Numbered from the stretch's first letter, positions 52,625 to 60,519 are shown. The stretch is 64,000 nt of DNA from Clostridia bacterium (GCA_017517685.1 JAFWYK010000005.1:1-64000); one strand, 5' to 3'. Notes: a model not told the origin generated them from the letters alone. A program made the numbers and translations.

Positions 52625-53899
52625 CTAATTTTTTAAGAAATATATTGTATTAATTGTTACTTCGTTTGCTAATGCTAAAATATCTTCTTTCGATACTTTT
52701 TGAATTCTTTCTATATATTCTTCAACACTTCTATTTGTACCTGATAATTCTTGACCAATATAATAAACTACTTCTGTATCTTGTTCTTCTTCAATATTTT
52801 TAATGCTTGATATTAAATATATTTTAGCAACTTCAATATCTTCATCAGTAAATTCACCATTTTTAATATTTTCAAGTTGAACTTTAATCAAATTTAAAGC
52901 TTTTTCATAATTATCTATTTGAATACCACATCTAATAAAGATATTCATTTTTTGTTTTACAAATGTACTTTTAGATGAATATGCAAGTCCTGCTTTTTCT
53001 CTTACATTTTGGAACATCATTGAATTTGCTCCATCACCTAAAATTGCATTATATACAAGTGCAATTGCTTGTAAATTTTCATCTTCATATCCAATATTTA
53101 AACCTAAAACCAGTTTTCCTTGCACAACATTCATAGATTCAAATATTTCTTTTTCTTCAATATTATCTTTTGATTTTATATTTTGACTATTTTTTATATA
53201 GTATCCTTCTCTTGGATTTAATTTTTTAATATTTTCATTATTTAATAATAATCTTTCTAAAGAATCTTCATCTATTTTTCCTGAAACAAATATATCTACT
53301 TTAGCATTATCTACAAGCCATTCATAATATTCAGTTATATCTTTAATTGTTAAACTATCAATATCTTCTATATAACCATATTTATAAAGACCAAAACCTT
53401 CTTGTTTATACATTTCAGATATACATCTTTCAAATGCATATGAATCTTTATCATCAATCTTCGAATTAATTACTTTTCTTAAATTTTCTTTTTCGATTTG
53501 AAGAAATTCTTCTTTTAACATTCCATCTTTTTTTAATGGATTAAAAACTATATCAAGAATATTTTCTATATTCATTTTTAATATATCTTCACTATACAAA
53601 GCATATTCATTTGCAATAGTCTCTATATAGAATTTTAAAACAACATTATCTCCAGTTTTATCAATTCCTAAATTAAATGCAGCTCCATACATATTTTCCA
53701 TTTCTTTATTTATTAAATATTGATTTGGTAGTTTCTCAGTCCCTCTTCTTAACAAAAATGGAATTATTGCATTTTTAGTTACATTTTCTCTTTTAAGTGG
53801 AGTTGTTAATATAATACAAGTTAAGTCTGTTTTATGCTTATCTGTATTTATAAAATGTGCTTTAATTCCACTTTTTAATTCTATAATTTTTCTATTCAT
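52625..53899 (-). CDS. M16 peptidase-like protein, YmfF-like (no zinc motif)
   Basis: 424 residues with the two-lobe M16 fold signatures (GANSMMFQNVREKAGLAYSSKS) but no HxxEH in the expected N-terminal place (IIPFLLRRGTEKLPN instead). In paired M16B enzymes such a subunit supplies substrate-binding Arg/Tyr and the partner supplies zinc. ATG 53899 with AAGGAG upstream; first gene of the operon, 28 bases before its partner. Confidence 0.9.
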   Translation of the reverse strand: MNRKIIELKSGIKAHFINTDKHKTDLTCIILTTPLKRENVTKNAIIPFLLRRGTEKLPNQYLINKEMENMYGAAFNLGIDKTGDNVVLKFYIETIANEYALYSEDILKMNIENILDIVFNPLKKDGMLKEEFLQIEKENLRKVINSKIDDKDSYAFERCISEMYKQEGFGLYKYGYIEDIDSLTIKDITEYYEWLVDNAKVDIFVSGKIDEDSLERLLLNNENIKKLNPREGYYIKNSQNIKSKDNIEEKEIFESMNVVQGKLVLGLNIGYEDENLQAIALVYNAILGDGANSMMFQNVREKAGLAYSSKSTFVKQKMNIFIRCGIQIDNYEKALNLIKVQLENIKNGEFTDEDIEVAKIYLISSIKNIEEEQDTEVVYYIGQELSGTNRSVEEYIERIQKVSKEDILALANEVTINTIYFLKN

Positions 53900-53949
53900 T
53901 AATGTCTCCTTATTTTTAATATTATTTACAAAAATAATTATTTTTATTC

Positions 53950-54369
53950 TTAGAAACTAAGCAAGTTCAATCCTATTTCTTCACTTAATTTTCTTCCAAC
54001 CTCTCCATTAATTTTCCTAACAATAATTTCTGATGTTGCAGATATTTTTGAATCTACTAAGTGCCCTCCATAAACATTTCCTTCTGCATCTCCAAAATTA
54101 ATATGAATATGCAAATATACTTCACCATCTTTTCTTGTAGCATTTCCTACCAAGCTTGTTATTTCAAACATTCCTTCAAACACTTTTGTCTTATATTCCT
54201 TTGTATTTGTATTAAATACACCAATTTCAACTTTATCACTTGCTCCAAGGCCAGTTATTTCTGCAAGTTTTATATTTTCTTCTTTGCATAATTTTTTTAA
54301 AGACTCAATTACGTTTTCTCCTTTATTTAACCTTACAACATAATCATTTTCAAATCTTCTAAACTCCAT
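53950..54369 (-). CDS. PPC (DUF296) domain protein
   Basis: 139 residues. LAEITGLGASDKVEIGVF and HIHINFGDAEGNVYGGHLVD are the PCC/DUF296 signatures; the two His and the nearby acidic residues form a metal-binding site in known trimers. In bacteria these are free trimeric proteins of unclear role that may bind DNA or a small ligand. AGGAGG 7 bases upstream. Monocistronic. Confidence 0.92.
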   Translation of the reverse strand: MEFRRFENDYVVRLNKGENVIESLKKLCKEENIKLAEITGLGASDKVEIGVFNTNTKEYKTKVFEGMFEITSLVGNATRKDGEVYLHIHINFGDAEGNVYGGHLVDSKISATSEIIVRKINGEVGRKLSEEIGLNLLSF

Positions 54370-54433
54370 AAATTACCTCCTATTTTGAGCAACATTTTAC
54401 CACTAAATATTATCATAATTTCTATAACTTTAC

Positions 54434-54476
54434 AATAAAAAAAGACCGCAAATGCCTTAGCAGGCATTTGCAGTCT
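54434..54476 (-). terminator. Terminator of the GNAT gene
   Basis: 13-bp stem 54444-54456 with 54463-54475 (GAC-x-GCAAATGCC/GGCATTTGC-x-GTC, one mismatch) and T7 on the minus strand. GC-rich like its gene. Confidence 0.88.
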
Positions 54477-54483
54477 CTCAGAG

Positions 54484-54966
54484 TTATGAATACCGAAACT
54501 TCTTGCGATAACACAGAACTCCATTGATGGTAACTTTTTCGAACCCCATCTTTTCCCAGAATATCTGTGCACCTCTATACGGACTCCATAATTCGACTCT
54601 TGATGGCTTTCTGGCTTTGATCATTTCCACAGCAATCTCCCACATATGAGTTCCATGCCCATGATAGCGATCAAATACAAAAAATTCAACAATGTCGCAC
54701 TTACCTTTATGGTAATAGAGTTCAAAGAAACCAATCTGTTCATCATCCTTAAGGAAGAAATACATCTCTCTGTCAGGATCAAGAACATCTTGAATAAACT
54801 TTGTCCTCATTCTTATGGATTCCTCGTAAGCTCTTTTGCTCACAGCCTGTTCCATCGGGTAAACTCTCAGCAAATCCTTTTTATCATAGATACTGAGCAC
54901 CATCTTGGAGCTGGCTTTTCTAAAGTCTCGATAGTCATCTGTTGTTACCCGAATTGCTCGATACAT
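54484..54966 (-). CDS. GNAT-family N-acetyltransferase
   Basis: 160 residues. Acetyl-CoA loop R-Y-H-G-H-G-T-H (R/QxxGxG/A) followed by a helix at about 109-120, and the C-terminal WSPYRGAQIFWEKMGFEKV strand-helix that ends the fold. Substrate unknown. ATG 54966 is chosen 9 bases behind GGAG; GTG and TTG starts 3-6 bases earlier are possible. Codon use and GC are clearly higher than in the neighbours, like the two genes at 12150-14730, so it is probably acquired. Confidence 0.88.
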   Translation of the reverse strand: MYRAIRVTTDDYRDFRKASSKMVLSIYDKKDLLRVYPMEQAVSKRAYEESIRMRTKFIQDVLDPDREMYFFLKDDEQIGFFELYYHKGKCDIVEFFVFDRYHGHGTHMWEIAVEMIKARKPSRVELWSPYRGAQIFWEKMGFEKVTINGVLCYRKKFRYS

Positions 54967-55005
54967 CAACACACTCTCCTTCTATAAGAACTATTGTCAA
55001 CAGCT

Positions 55006-55034
55006 ATTATAGCATATTCACAGCATTTTTACAA
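55006..55034 (-). promoter_or_regulatory. Promoter of the GNAT gene
   Basis: On the minus strand TTGTAA (55029-55034), 17-base spacer, TATAAT (55006-55011). Confidence 0.85.
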
Positions 55035-55118
55035 TATTATGTTAAGTTTTATTTTTTTCTTTTCTATAAGCACATTTTAAAGTTTTTTAACATATTTTAA
55101 AATATATTAATAATTATC

Positions 55119-55147
55119 TTGACTTTTCCCAAAAATTTTGTTATCAT
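55119..55147 (+). promoter_or_regulatory. Promoter of the tRNA-Gly/tRNA-Cys unit
   Basis: TTGACT (55119-55124), 17-base spacer, TATCAT (55142-55147), 20 bases before tRNA-Gly. Confidence 0.75.
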
Positions 55148-55167
55148 AATAATGCTTTAATTGTGAC

Positions 55168-55243
55168 GCGGGAATAGCTCAGTTGATAGAGCGATGCCTT
55201 GCCAAGGCATAGGTCGCGGGTTTGAGCCCCGTTTCCCGCTCCA
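55168..55243 (+). tRNA. tRNA-Gly (anticodon GCC)
   Basis: 76 nt with encoded CCA. Acceptor GCGGGAA/TTCCCGC, D arm with GTTGATA loop, anticodon stem ATGCC/GGCAT around TT-GCC-AA, and T arm with TTTGAGC loop all pair properly. It is 24 bases from tRNA-Cys under one promoter. Confidence 0.97.
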
Positions 55244-55267
55244 TTTTTTTATCTAAAAATACATATC

Positions 55268-55341
55268 GGCGCCATAGCCAAGTGGTAAGGCACGAGTCTG
55301 CAAAACTCTGATCATCGGTTCAAATCCGATTGGCGCCTCCA
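55268..55341 (+). tRNA. tRNA-Cys (anticodon GCA)
   Basis: 74 nt with encoded CCA. Acceptor GGCGCCA/TGGCGCC, anticodon stem GAGT/ACTC around CT-GCA-AA, T arm ATCGG/CCGAT with TTCAAAT loop. The mobilizable element begins within the next 100-250 bases, but no second copy of the tRNA 3' end was found on its far side. Confidence 0.97.
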
Positions 55342-55346
55342 TAATT

Positions 55347-55402
55347 AATCGAGTAAAATCTTCTACTTCTCTTGTGAGAGTAAGATTTACTCGATTTTTT
55401 CA
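55347..55402 (+). terminator. Terminator of the tRNA unit
   Basis: Stem AATCGAGTAAAATCTT/AAGATTTACTCGATT (one bulged A; 55347-55362 with 55382-55396) followed by TTTT. Confidence 0.85.
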
Positions 55403-55421
55403 TTTTTATACCCAAAATCAC

Positions 55422-55464
55422 TAGAGCGATAAGAGATGAATCGAAAATGATTTAGAGCGATAAG
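55422..55464 (+). repeat. Direct repeat TAGAGCGATAAG
   Basis: Exact 12-base copies at 55422-55433 and 55453-55464, 31 bp apart, beside the integrase. TAGAGCGA recurs inverted at 61370-61377, at the other end of the element. Possible arm sites for Int or Xis. Confidence 0.55.
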
Positions 55465-55513
55465 GCTTTTATCCGTTTTTAAACTTTCTCAAACTTTCTT
55501 GAAATTCAAAAAT

Positions 55514-55555
55514 TTGTCCCCCAACTGTCCCCCAGAGCATAAAATTGGGGGACAA
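55514..55555. repeat. GTCCCCC repeats at the integrase end of the element
   Basis: TTGTCCCCCAA (55514-55524) is inverted at 55545-55555, and TGTCCCCCA is repeated directly at 55515 and 55526 (11 bp apart). Strikingly C-rich in an AT-rich setting; a candidate integrase binding or attachment region. Confidence 0.5.
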
Positions 55556-55579
55556 TTTTATTAAATACTTACAAACATA

Positions 55580-55610
55580 ATAAAAAGCCTCCATTTAGGA
55601 GACTTTTTTA
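55580..55610 (-). terminator. Terminator behind the integrase
   Basis: AAAAAG-x-CTCC/GGAG-x-CTTTTT stem with one mismatch and ATTTA loop, T5 on the minus strand. Confidence 0.75.
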
Positions 55611-56858
55611 TTATCTATTATAATCATTTACTACTTTAGGAAATTGAATTATTTTTGCACCTCTAGGTTCTTCATATTCTTCTTGTGAATTAGCAATTTC
55701 AAAAGGTATATCTTCTGTTTGCGTTAAGTTTATATCTTTGTAATAATCTTCAACTTGTTTAGCAACTTTTGTTTGATATTCATTAAATACTTTCACATAA
55801 GTATTTAATGTTATTCTAATGTCAGAGTGTCCAAGTAATTTAGAAAGTACAATGGCTGGCATTCCACCCTCAATACATCTTGTTGCATAAGTATGTCTTA
55901 AACTGTGTGTAGAAAATCCCTTTTCACAAATATCTAAATTCATTAATCTTCTTTTTAACTGGTCATTTATACTAGTATGTCTTACCAATTTACCTTTATT
56001 TAAAAACAATAAACCATCTTTATTATTTTTAGAAATTTCCATCTGTTCTTTTACATATTCATAAATTATATTTGGAATTGGGAGAACTCTATTTCCACAA
56101 AATGTTTTTGTCATTTCTCCTACTACGATATTTCCATCTCTATTTTCTGTCAAAGTTCTTTGAATATGTATTTGTCTATCTTTTAAGTTAATATCTTCTT
56201 TTTTTAAAGCTAACGCTTCGCCAATCCTTAAGCCCATATATAATTGAATTAGTAAAACATTTTTATATTCATAATCATCTATAGTAAGATTAAATAGATA
56301 ATCTGATAATATTTTTTGTTGTTCTTTAGTAAAAGTTTTTATTTCTCTTTTTCCTAATTTGCTTTTAGGTTTTATAATATCTTCTAATAAATTATCGTCT
56401 ATAATATTTTTTCTTTTAGCATATTTTAAAGCTTGTTTTATTTCTGTATGAAATTTATCTATAGAACTATCACGATATATTTTTGATAATTCATTAAAAA
56501 AATTTTGATAATCATTTTCTGTTATTTCTAATACATTCTTTTGAGCAAATTTTGTTTTTTCAAGATAATTTATAACATGAGTAGTTCTATGATATTGTGC
56601 ATCTCCAATTTGATTTGCAGAATCTTTCCTTTCAAAATTCATCTTTACTAAATCAATAAGTGGAATACCTTTTTTCTGCATAAAACTTTCATCTCTAGTA
56701 CTATATAATAACTTTCTAGCATTTAAAAGTGCTTCTTCTTCAGTTTTCCCGTGTACTGTTTTTCTTGGTTTTCCTTTTTCAATAGTTACTTTTGCATCAT
56801 ATCTATTTCTAGTTTTGTCAAAATAAATCGTAACATCATCATACTTTTTAGCACTCAT
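55611..56858 (-). CDS. int: Tyrosine recombinase (integrase) of the mobilizable element
   Basis: 415 residues: AP2-like DNA-binding start (1-55), SAM-like core-binding domain (about 65-170) and catalytic domain (about 175-375) with R211 (GLRIGEAL), K251, H318-x-x-R321 (HSLRHTYA), H344 (GHSDIRIT) and nucleophile Y354 (LNTYVKV). Cuts and joins attachment sites. The C-terminal 40 residues are a low-complexity extension. It lies at the tRNA-Cys end of the element, transcribed toward it, as is usual for tRNA-adjacent elements. Confidence 0.96.
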   Translation of the reverse strand: MSAKKYDDVTIYFDKTRNRYDAKVTIEKGKPRKTVHGKTEEEALLNARKLLYSTRDESFMQKKGIPLIDLVKMNFERKDSANQIGDAQYHRTTHVINYLEKTKFAQKNVLEITENDYQNFFNELSKIYRDSSIDKFHTEIKQALKYAKRKNIIDDNLLEDIIKPKSKLGKREIKTFTKEQQKILSDYLFNLTIDDYEYKNVLLIQLYMGLRIGEALALKKEDINLKDRQIHIQRTLTENRDGNIVVGEMTKTFCGNRVLPIPNIIYEYVKEQMEISKNNKDGLLFLNKGKLVRHTSINDQLKRRLMNLDICEKGFSTHSLRHTYATRCIEGGMPAIVLSKLLGHSDIRITLNTYVKVFNEYQTKVAKQVEDYYKDINLTQTEDIPFEIANSQEEYEEPRGAKIIQFPKVVNDYNR

Positions 56859-56863
56859 ACTTT

Positions 56864-57139
56864 TTATTTCCTATCTTTTTTATCTTCTTGTCTTTTCATT
56901 TTCCAAAGTATGTATGCAAGCCAAGTAACTGTCTTTGTTTTTCCAATATTTACAGAGGGAAAATCTTTTCTTTTGAATAAATCGTTTGTTAGATTTTCAC
57001 CCATTTTTAAATCTTTTGCTACTTCTTTAACTGTTAAATTTTTAAACGGATCACCAAGAGTTTTTATTGCTTCTCTTATTATTAATTCTTCTATTGATAA
57101 GTTATCTTTTGTTTGTATAATTTCTATCATTTTTTCCAT
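56864..57139 (-). CDS. Excisionase-like HTH protein
   Basis: 91 residues from ATG 57139 (AAAGGA 9 bases upstream; an earlier ATG lies further inside mobV without a site). Residues about 38-85 (LTVKEVAKDLKMGENLTNDLFKRKDFPSVNIGK...) form the winged HTH of the excisionase/MerR-like group in which Lys-Asp-Phe-Pro precedes the wing. Probably directs Int toward excision. Overlaps the relaxase end and lies 5 bases before int. Confidence 0.8.
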   Translation of the reverse strand: MEKMIEIIQTKDNLSIEELIIREAIKTLGDPFKNLTVKEVAKDLKMGENLTNDLFKRKDFPSVNIGKTKTVTWLAYILWKMKRQEDKKDRK

Positions 57140-58103
57140 TATTATCTTTCCTTTCGATAAAGTCATTTATTAATTTATTTACTCTCTCAAAAGACCAATT
57201 CAACATAATAGACATCCATTCAATACTCTTATCTATATAATTTCTCAATGTTCGATTTTCTTGCTTTAATTTTTCATTCTCGAGCTTTACATTATGGTGT
57301 TCAACAGCCATATCTTCATATTGTTCAACAGCATTGTCAGTTAAGCTCTTAATTCTTGTATATTGTTGAGCTAATGTGTTGAATTTTCTTATTACTCTTT
57401 TGTATTCTTTTTTTAATTCTTCTGTGTCTGTTATATTTTTTTCTTGTTCCAAATTAATTGACTGCATTTGATATTTTTGAACTTCATAATTAGTTATCTT
57501 TTTTAGCTTTTCAGTTTCGAGATGAGTATTTCCGTTCATTCCTCTTTCAAGCTCAAAACCTGACTTTGTCATATAACTATAAAAGTTATCTTGAAGTCTT
57601 TTATAACTATCTTTACCTTTCCAATATTCAGAACAAGCAATTTTACTAATTTGTTTTCCACTTTTTGCGTCATACTTGTGAACAACTGGGACAAAAACAA
57701 TATGTAAGTGAGGAGTAGCCTCGTCATTATGTACTTTTGCAGAAACTATAAATTCTTCTCCTAAATTTTGATAATTTGCAACAAATTTATATGCCGTTTT
57801 AAAATATCTTAAAGTTTCTTTTTCTCCTATTTTTTCAAAGAACTGCTTATCGGAAGTAATAACATATTCGCAAAGAATATTTGTTGTACTTATAACTCGC
57901 CCTTGTAAATTATATTGATTTTGTAATGTCTTAAAAGCATTTGAATAAGTTGTATTACATTTTTTTAAGGAATAATTAAGAGCAAATTTTGATTTATCAA
58001 TATTCTTATTTGAATAATTAGTATTTTTCCTTTCATTGTGTTTATATAGTCCTGCTAGATTATCTTTCTTATAATTACTATTTCTAATAATCGCAAAACT
58101 CAT
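57102..58103 (-). CDS. mobV: MobV-family relaxase (Pre/Mob)
   Basis: 333 residues. MobV motif I is KHNERKNTNYSNKNID (HNxR at 22-25) and motif III is HNDEATPHLHIVFVPV (H125 to H134), the metal site of the family. It nicks one strand at oriT, stays bound to the 5' end and starts transfer. The C-terminal third is coiled coil. A matching oriT lies upstream at 58626-58682. Ends inside the excisionase-like gene. Confidence 0.95.
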   Translation of the reverse strand: MSFAIIRNSNYKKDNLAGLYKHNERKNTNYSNKNIDKSKFALNYSLKKCNTTYSNAFKTLQNQYNLQGRVISTTNILCEYVITSDKQFFEKIGEKETLRYFKTAYKFVANYQNLGEEFIVSAKVHNDEATPHLHIVFVPVVHKYDAKSGKQISKIACSEYWKGKDSYKRLQDNFYSYMTKSGFELERGMNGNTHLETEKLKKITNYEVQKYQMQSINLEQEKNITDTEELKKEYKRVIRKFNTLAQQYTRIKSLTDNAVEQYEDMAVEHHNVKLENEKLKQENRTLRNYIDKSIEWMSIMLNWSFERVNKLINDFIERKDNNGKNDRNYTNKR

Positions 58104-58112
58104 ATTTCAAAC

Positions 58113-58529
58113 CTATCTTTCTTTATCTGTAATTCTAAAGTTTCGTAGTATTGTTGAAATTGATTTATCAACACTATCTGTTATTGGCTCTCTTAAAGAT
58201 GAATCGTGATGAAGCCAGTCTTGATATAATTCAGTCAATAAGTCATCTCTTAAAAATAAGATTTCTTTTTCAACTTCGTGTAAATTCATCTCTTTTAAAA
58301 TATCTCTTATTTGTTCTTTAACAGTAATTTCATAAGCAGAATTTAAAATTTCTTCTTTTCCTTTTTCTAATAAGTTTCCGTGAAATTCTTTAAGTTCATT
58401 ATCTAATTTGTTATAAAGCCCCTCGTCTAAATTCAATTCTGTTTCCTCATTTTCTTTTTGTAATTTTTTTGTATATTCAAAAGCTTGTATATCTTTTTCT
58501 TGATATTCTTTATAAAATCTATTTTTCAT
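58113..58529 (-). CDS. DUF3848-like protein
   Basis: 138 residues. EILNSAYEITVKEQIRDIL and LLTELYQDWLHHDSSLREPI follow the DUF3848 pattern (AYEI-x3-K, then LY-x-x-W), a small helical domain common on clostridial mobile elements. Nine bases before mobV in the same operon; function unknown, possibly mobilization-linked. AGGAG 10 bases upstream. Confidence 0.7.
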   Translation of the reverse strand: MKNRFYKEYQEKDIQAFEYTKKLQKENEETELNLDEGLYNKLDNELKEFHGNLLEKGKEEILNSAYEITVKEQIRDILKEMNLHEVEKEILFLRDDLLTELYQDWLHHDSSLREPITDSVDKSISTILRNFRITDKER

Positions 58530-58550
58530 ATAATTATTTCTCCTTTTACT

Positions 58551-58784
58551 TTCTATAGAGCCTCACTTCGCAGATTTACTCAATAATAACTTTATTTTCT
58601 TGCAGAAATTATACAAAACTAATTTCAGTTTCTAACACACTAGAAACTCATCGAGTTTCTGTGCGATTAGGGAGTCCCCTAATAACCCCTCAAAATTATT
58701 ATTGATATGAGCTTCTATAGAAAGTCATTTATAATAATTTTGTTAGAGTATGAGATTCTATAGAACCTCATACTCCTATAGAAA
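58551..58784. repeat. TTCTATAGAA palindrome cluster
   Basis: Exact TTCTATAGAA at 58713-58722 and 58756-58765 (a third at 59212-59221 inside a gene), with near copies at 58551-58560 and 58775-58784. The copy at 58756 is the centre of a 30-bp palindrome whose outer arms are GAGTATGAG (58746) and CTCATACTC (ending 58775). With the oriT, this fills the 288-bp gap between 58530 and 58817. It could be an operator array or a replication/transfer accessory region. Confidence 0.65.
58626..58682 (-). other. oriT: Origin of transfer (oriT), MobV/pMV158 type
   Basis: On the minus strand: hairpin AGAAACTC-GAT-GAGTTTCT (58642-58660), then TAGTGTG/TTA (58633-58642), then AGAAACT again (58627-58633). This is the pMV158 oriT plan: an inverted repeat directly before the nic sequence TAGTGTG/TTA, with the repeat copied behind it. 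The nick is predicted between 58636 and 58635. A second hairpin TTAGGG-x4-CCCTAA lies at 58667-58682. Located upstream of mobV in the proper orientation. Confidence 0.85.
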
Positions 58785-58817
58785 AAACATAACTGTTTTT
58801 TCTATACTCATTTCAAG

Positions 58818-59072
58818 CTATCTTTCAAAGTCTGTATTCTTGCCAACACAAAGTCCGTCAATAAAAGCTTCAATTTCGTTCCAAGTTTTGAAACAGCTTT
58901 TATTATCTACTGAAAACCAGTCTTTTTCCTTTGTGTTTCTGTCGACTATCGCTACAGCTTTGTTATATGTATATATGCTTGAAATGTTTAATAATAAGAG
59001 TTGCTTATTAGATTTTGAAAGCATAAATTCATTTAGTCCATTTATTCTTTTTATAATATCTGCTTTATTCAA
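58818..59072 (-). CDS. Small element protein of unknown function
   Basis: 84 residues from TTG 59072 (GGAGG 9-10 bases upstream); a longer reading from 59117 lies inside the preceding gene. Contains SSIYTYNKAVAIVDRNTKEK and WNEIEAFIDGL, alpha/beta in character. Overlaps the gene at 59065 by 8 bases, so translation is coupled. Not recognised. Confidence 0.6.
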   Translation of the reverse strand: MNKADIIKRINGLNEFMLSKSNKQLLLLNISSIYTYNKAVAIVDRNTKEKDWFSVDNKSCFKTWNEIEAFIDGLCVGKNTDFER

Positions 59073-59262
59073 TTTCTTTTTCCTCCTCTTTAGTAGTAAT
59101 ACCGAAAGTCCTTTCAAATTCTTCTTGAATTGTTTTTAGAAGAACATTAAAGTCATCTGCATTAAGTAATTCTTCCATAATTAATTTTTCAGCCACAGCA
59201 CTTTTTTGACTTTCTATAGAATCTGAATCTTCTAATTTTTCTTTATTATTTTTTCTTTTCAT
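59065..59262 (-). CDS. Small acidic element protein
   Basis: 65 residues, charged and helical, AAAGGA 7 bases before ATG 59262. Carries one TTCTATAGAA palindrome within its coding sequence. No family recognised. Confidence 0.6.
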   Translation of the reverse strand: MKRKNNKEKLEDSDSIESQKSAVAEKLIMEELLNADDFNVLLKTIQEEFERTFGITTKEEEKEIE

Positions 59263-59274
59263 ATTTAATCCTTT

Positions 59275-59912
59275 CTACAAATTATTATTTTCTTTAAGTT
59301 TTCGTATAAAGGCGAGTATAGAACATTGAATTTCTAATATTAGTTTTAAAGTCTCATTAGTATTAAAATCTTCATCATCACTTGTTGTATTTGAGTTTTC
59401 TTGTTTTACAACTGTAACACCTGGTATATTAGCAATAGCTTGTATAACTTCATCTTTTGACATCTCATTATCTTTTGGTTTTGTATCATTTTGAACACTT
59501 TGTGTTTTTTCCTTATTTTCATTTTCTTTGATTTTCTTTTCTCGATATCTTCTTTTCAACTCTTTGTTAGTAAGATATTTTCCGTTTTCATCAAAATGTT
59601 TATAATTAAAAGACTGCTGTGTTATAAATACACCATATTTAATTGCTTGTTCTCTGTTTAAAGAAACGAACTTGTCATCAACTTTTTTACTAAAATAATG
59701 TTTCCTCTTATAGAAAAACCAATATTGTTTATATAGATATTTGCTTTTAAACTATCTCTGTTTTTTCTACAAATTATGACAATATCTTCATAAGGAATTA
59801 TTTCAATTTCTCCACCTAATATAGTTTCAAAAGATTTAATACTGTTTTCAACTTTTCTAAATATTGGCTCTTTTCCAACTTCTTTATAAATAATGACAAT
59901 AGTATTATTCAT
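59275..59912 (-). CDS. DUF3846-like protein split by a -1 frameshift at A_AAA_AAG
   Basis: Frame 0 starts at ATG 59912 (GGTGG upstream, overlapping the previous stop) and ends at 59658 after 84 codons: a DUF3846-like beta domain (ILGGEIEIIPYEDIVIICRK, then IRGNIILVKK). At 59682-59688 (minus strand) the reading is GTA-AAA-AAG, the canonical slippery heptamer A_AAA_AAG. A shift of -1 there continues without a stop as VDDKFVSLNREQAIKYGVF, which completes the domain, and on through a charged tail to 59275 (no plausible separate start exists for that part). Either programmed frameshifting, as in dnaX, or loss of one A from a run of seven. Confidence 0.75.
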
Positions 59913-60261
59913 TATTTCCACCAACCTTATTTGAAGACTTTTTTAGTTCCTTAAGATTTTCGACAAAATGTTGATATGAAATTCGTTTTAAGTTTGAGAC
60001 TTCAACTTTTGATAGATTTAAAGATTCGCAAATTGAGTTAAGAGTTTGTTTTTTTATTACTGCTAGAAAAAATACTCTCTTTTCTAAATCTGGTAATTTC
60101 TTTAAAGCTAAAACACAAAGTTGGTTTCTTAAAAATCTTTCTATAGATTTTTCTTCTGTATAAATTTCATTTTGTTTTCTTAAATAATCTTGATATTGTT
60201 GCTCTTCAATTAATTCTGCATTATCTGGATTATCTAAACTAATTTCATCAAAATAATTCAT
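59905..60261 (-). CDS. Sigma-region-4-like regulator
   Basis: 118 residues. The C-terminal half (ALKKLPDLEKRVFFLAVIKK, then LNSICESLNLSKVEVSNLKR) matches sigma-70 region 4 helix-turn-helix; there is no region 2, so it cannot act as a full sigma factor. Such short proteins are common regulators on clostridial integrative elements. GAGGAAATC before ATG 60261; overlaps the DUF3846 start by 8 bases. Confidence 0.8.
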   Translation of the reverse strand: MNYFDEISLDNPDNAELIEEQQYQDYLRKQNEIYTEEKSIERFLRNQLCVLALKKLPDLEKRVFFLAVIKKQTLNSICESLNLSKVEVSNLKRISYQHFVENLKELKKSSNKVGGNNE

Positions 60262-60408
60262 TTGATTTCCTCACTTTCTAAAATTATTTTGATTTCTAGA
60301 AATCATTTGTTGTTCGAACTAATTTCATGATACTCCGATTTTTTTATAAAAACGAAAAAAGAAGGAAATTGTATAAAATTGGTTAAAATTGTATAAATTT
60401 GAAGGAAA

Positions 60409-60449
60409 AAGAAGAAAAAAGAAGGATTTTTTCAAAAACAAAATCCTTC
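60409..60449 (-). terminator. Terminator upstream of the sigma-like operon
   Basis: GAAGGATTTT/AAAATCCTTC (60421-60430 with 60440-60449), T6 on the minus strand. Confidence 0.7.
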
Positions 60450-60519
60450 AAACACTATATTTATCAATTAAAACTAACATTTTTTTAATTCATCAACGAA
60501 AATTTATTTAGAGCAAACA

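Noticed and set aside
54333..54572. Minus-strand 79-codon frame across the GNAT gene end and its terminator
   Set aside because: It runs through the terminator hairpin and overlaps the real GNAT frame; no ribosome site.
55268..55341. tRNA-Cys 3' end as the attachment core of the element
   Set aside because: No second copy of the tRNA end was found between 60262 and 62560, so the core site cannot be assigned.
59560..59657. Reading 59275-59559 as an independent gene starting with TTG
   Set aside because: There is no ribosome site before that TTG, and the open frame continues upstream in continuity with the DUF3846 domain through the A_AAA_AAG site.
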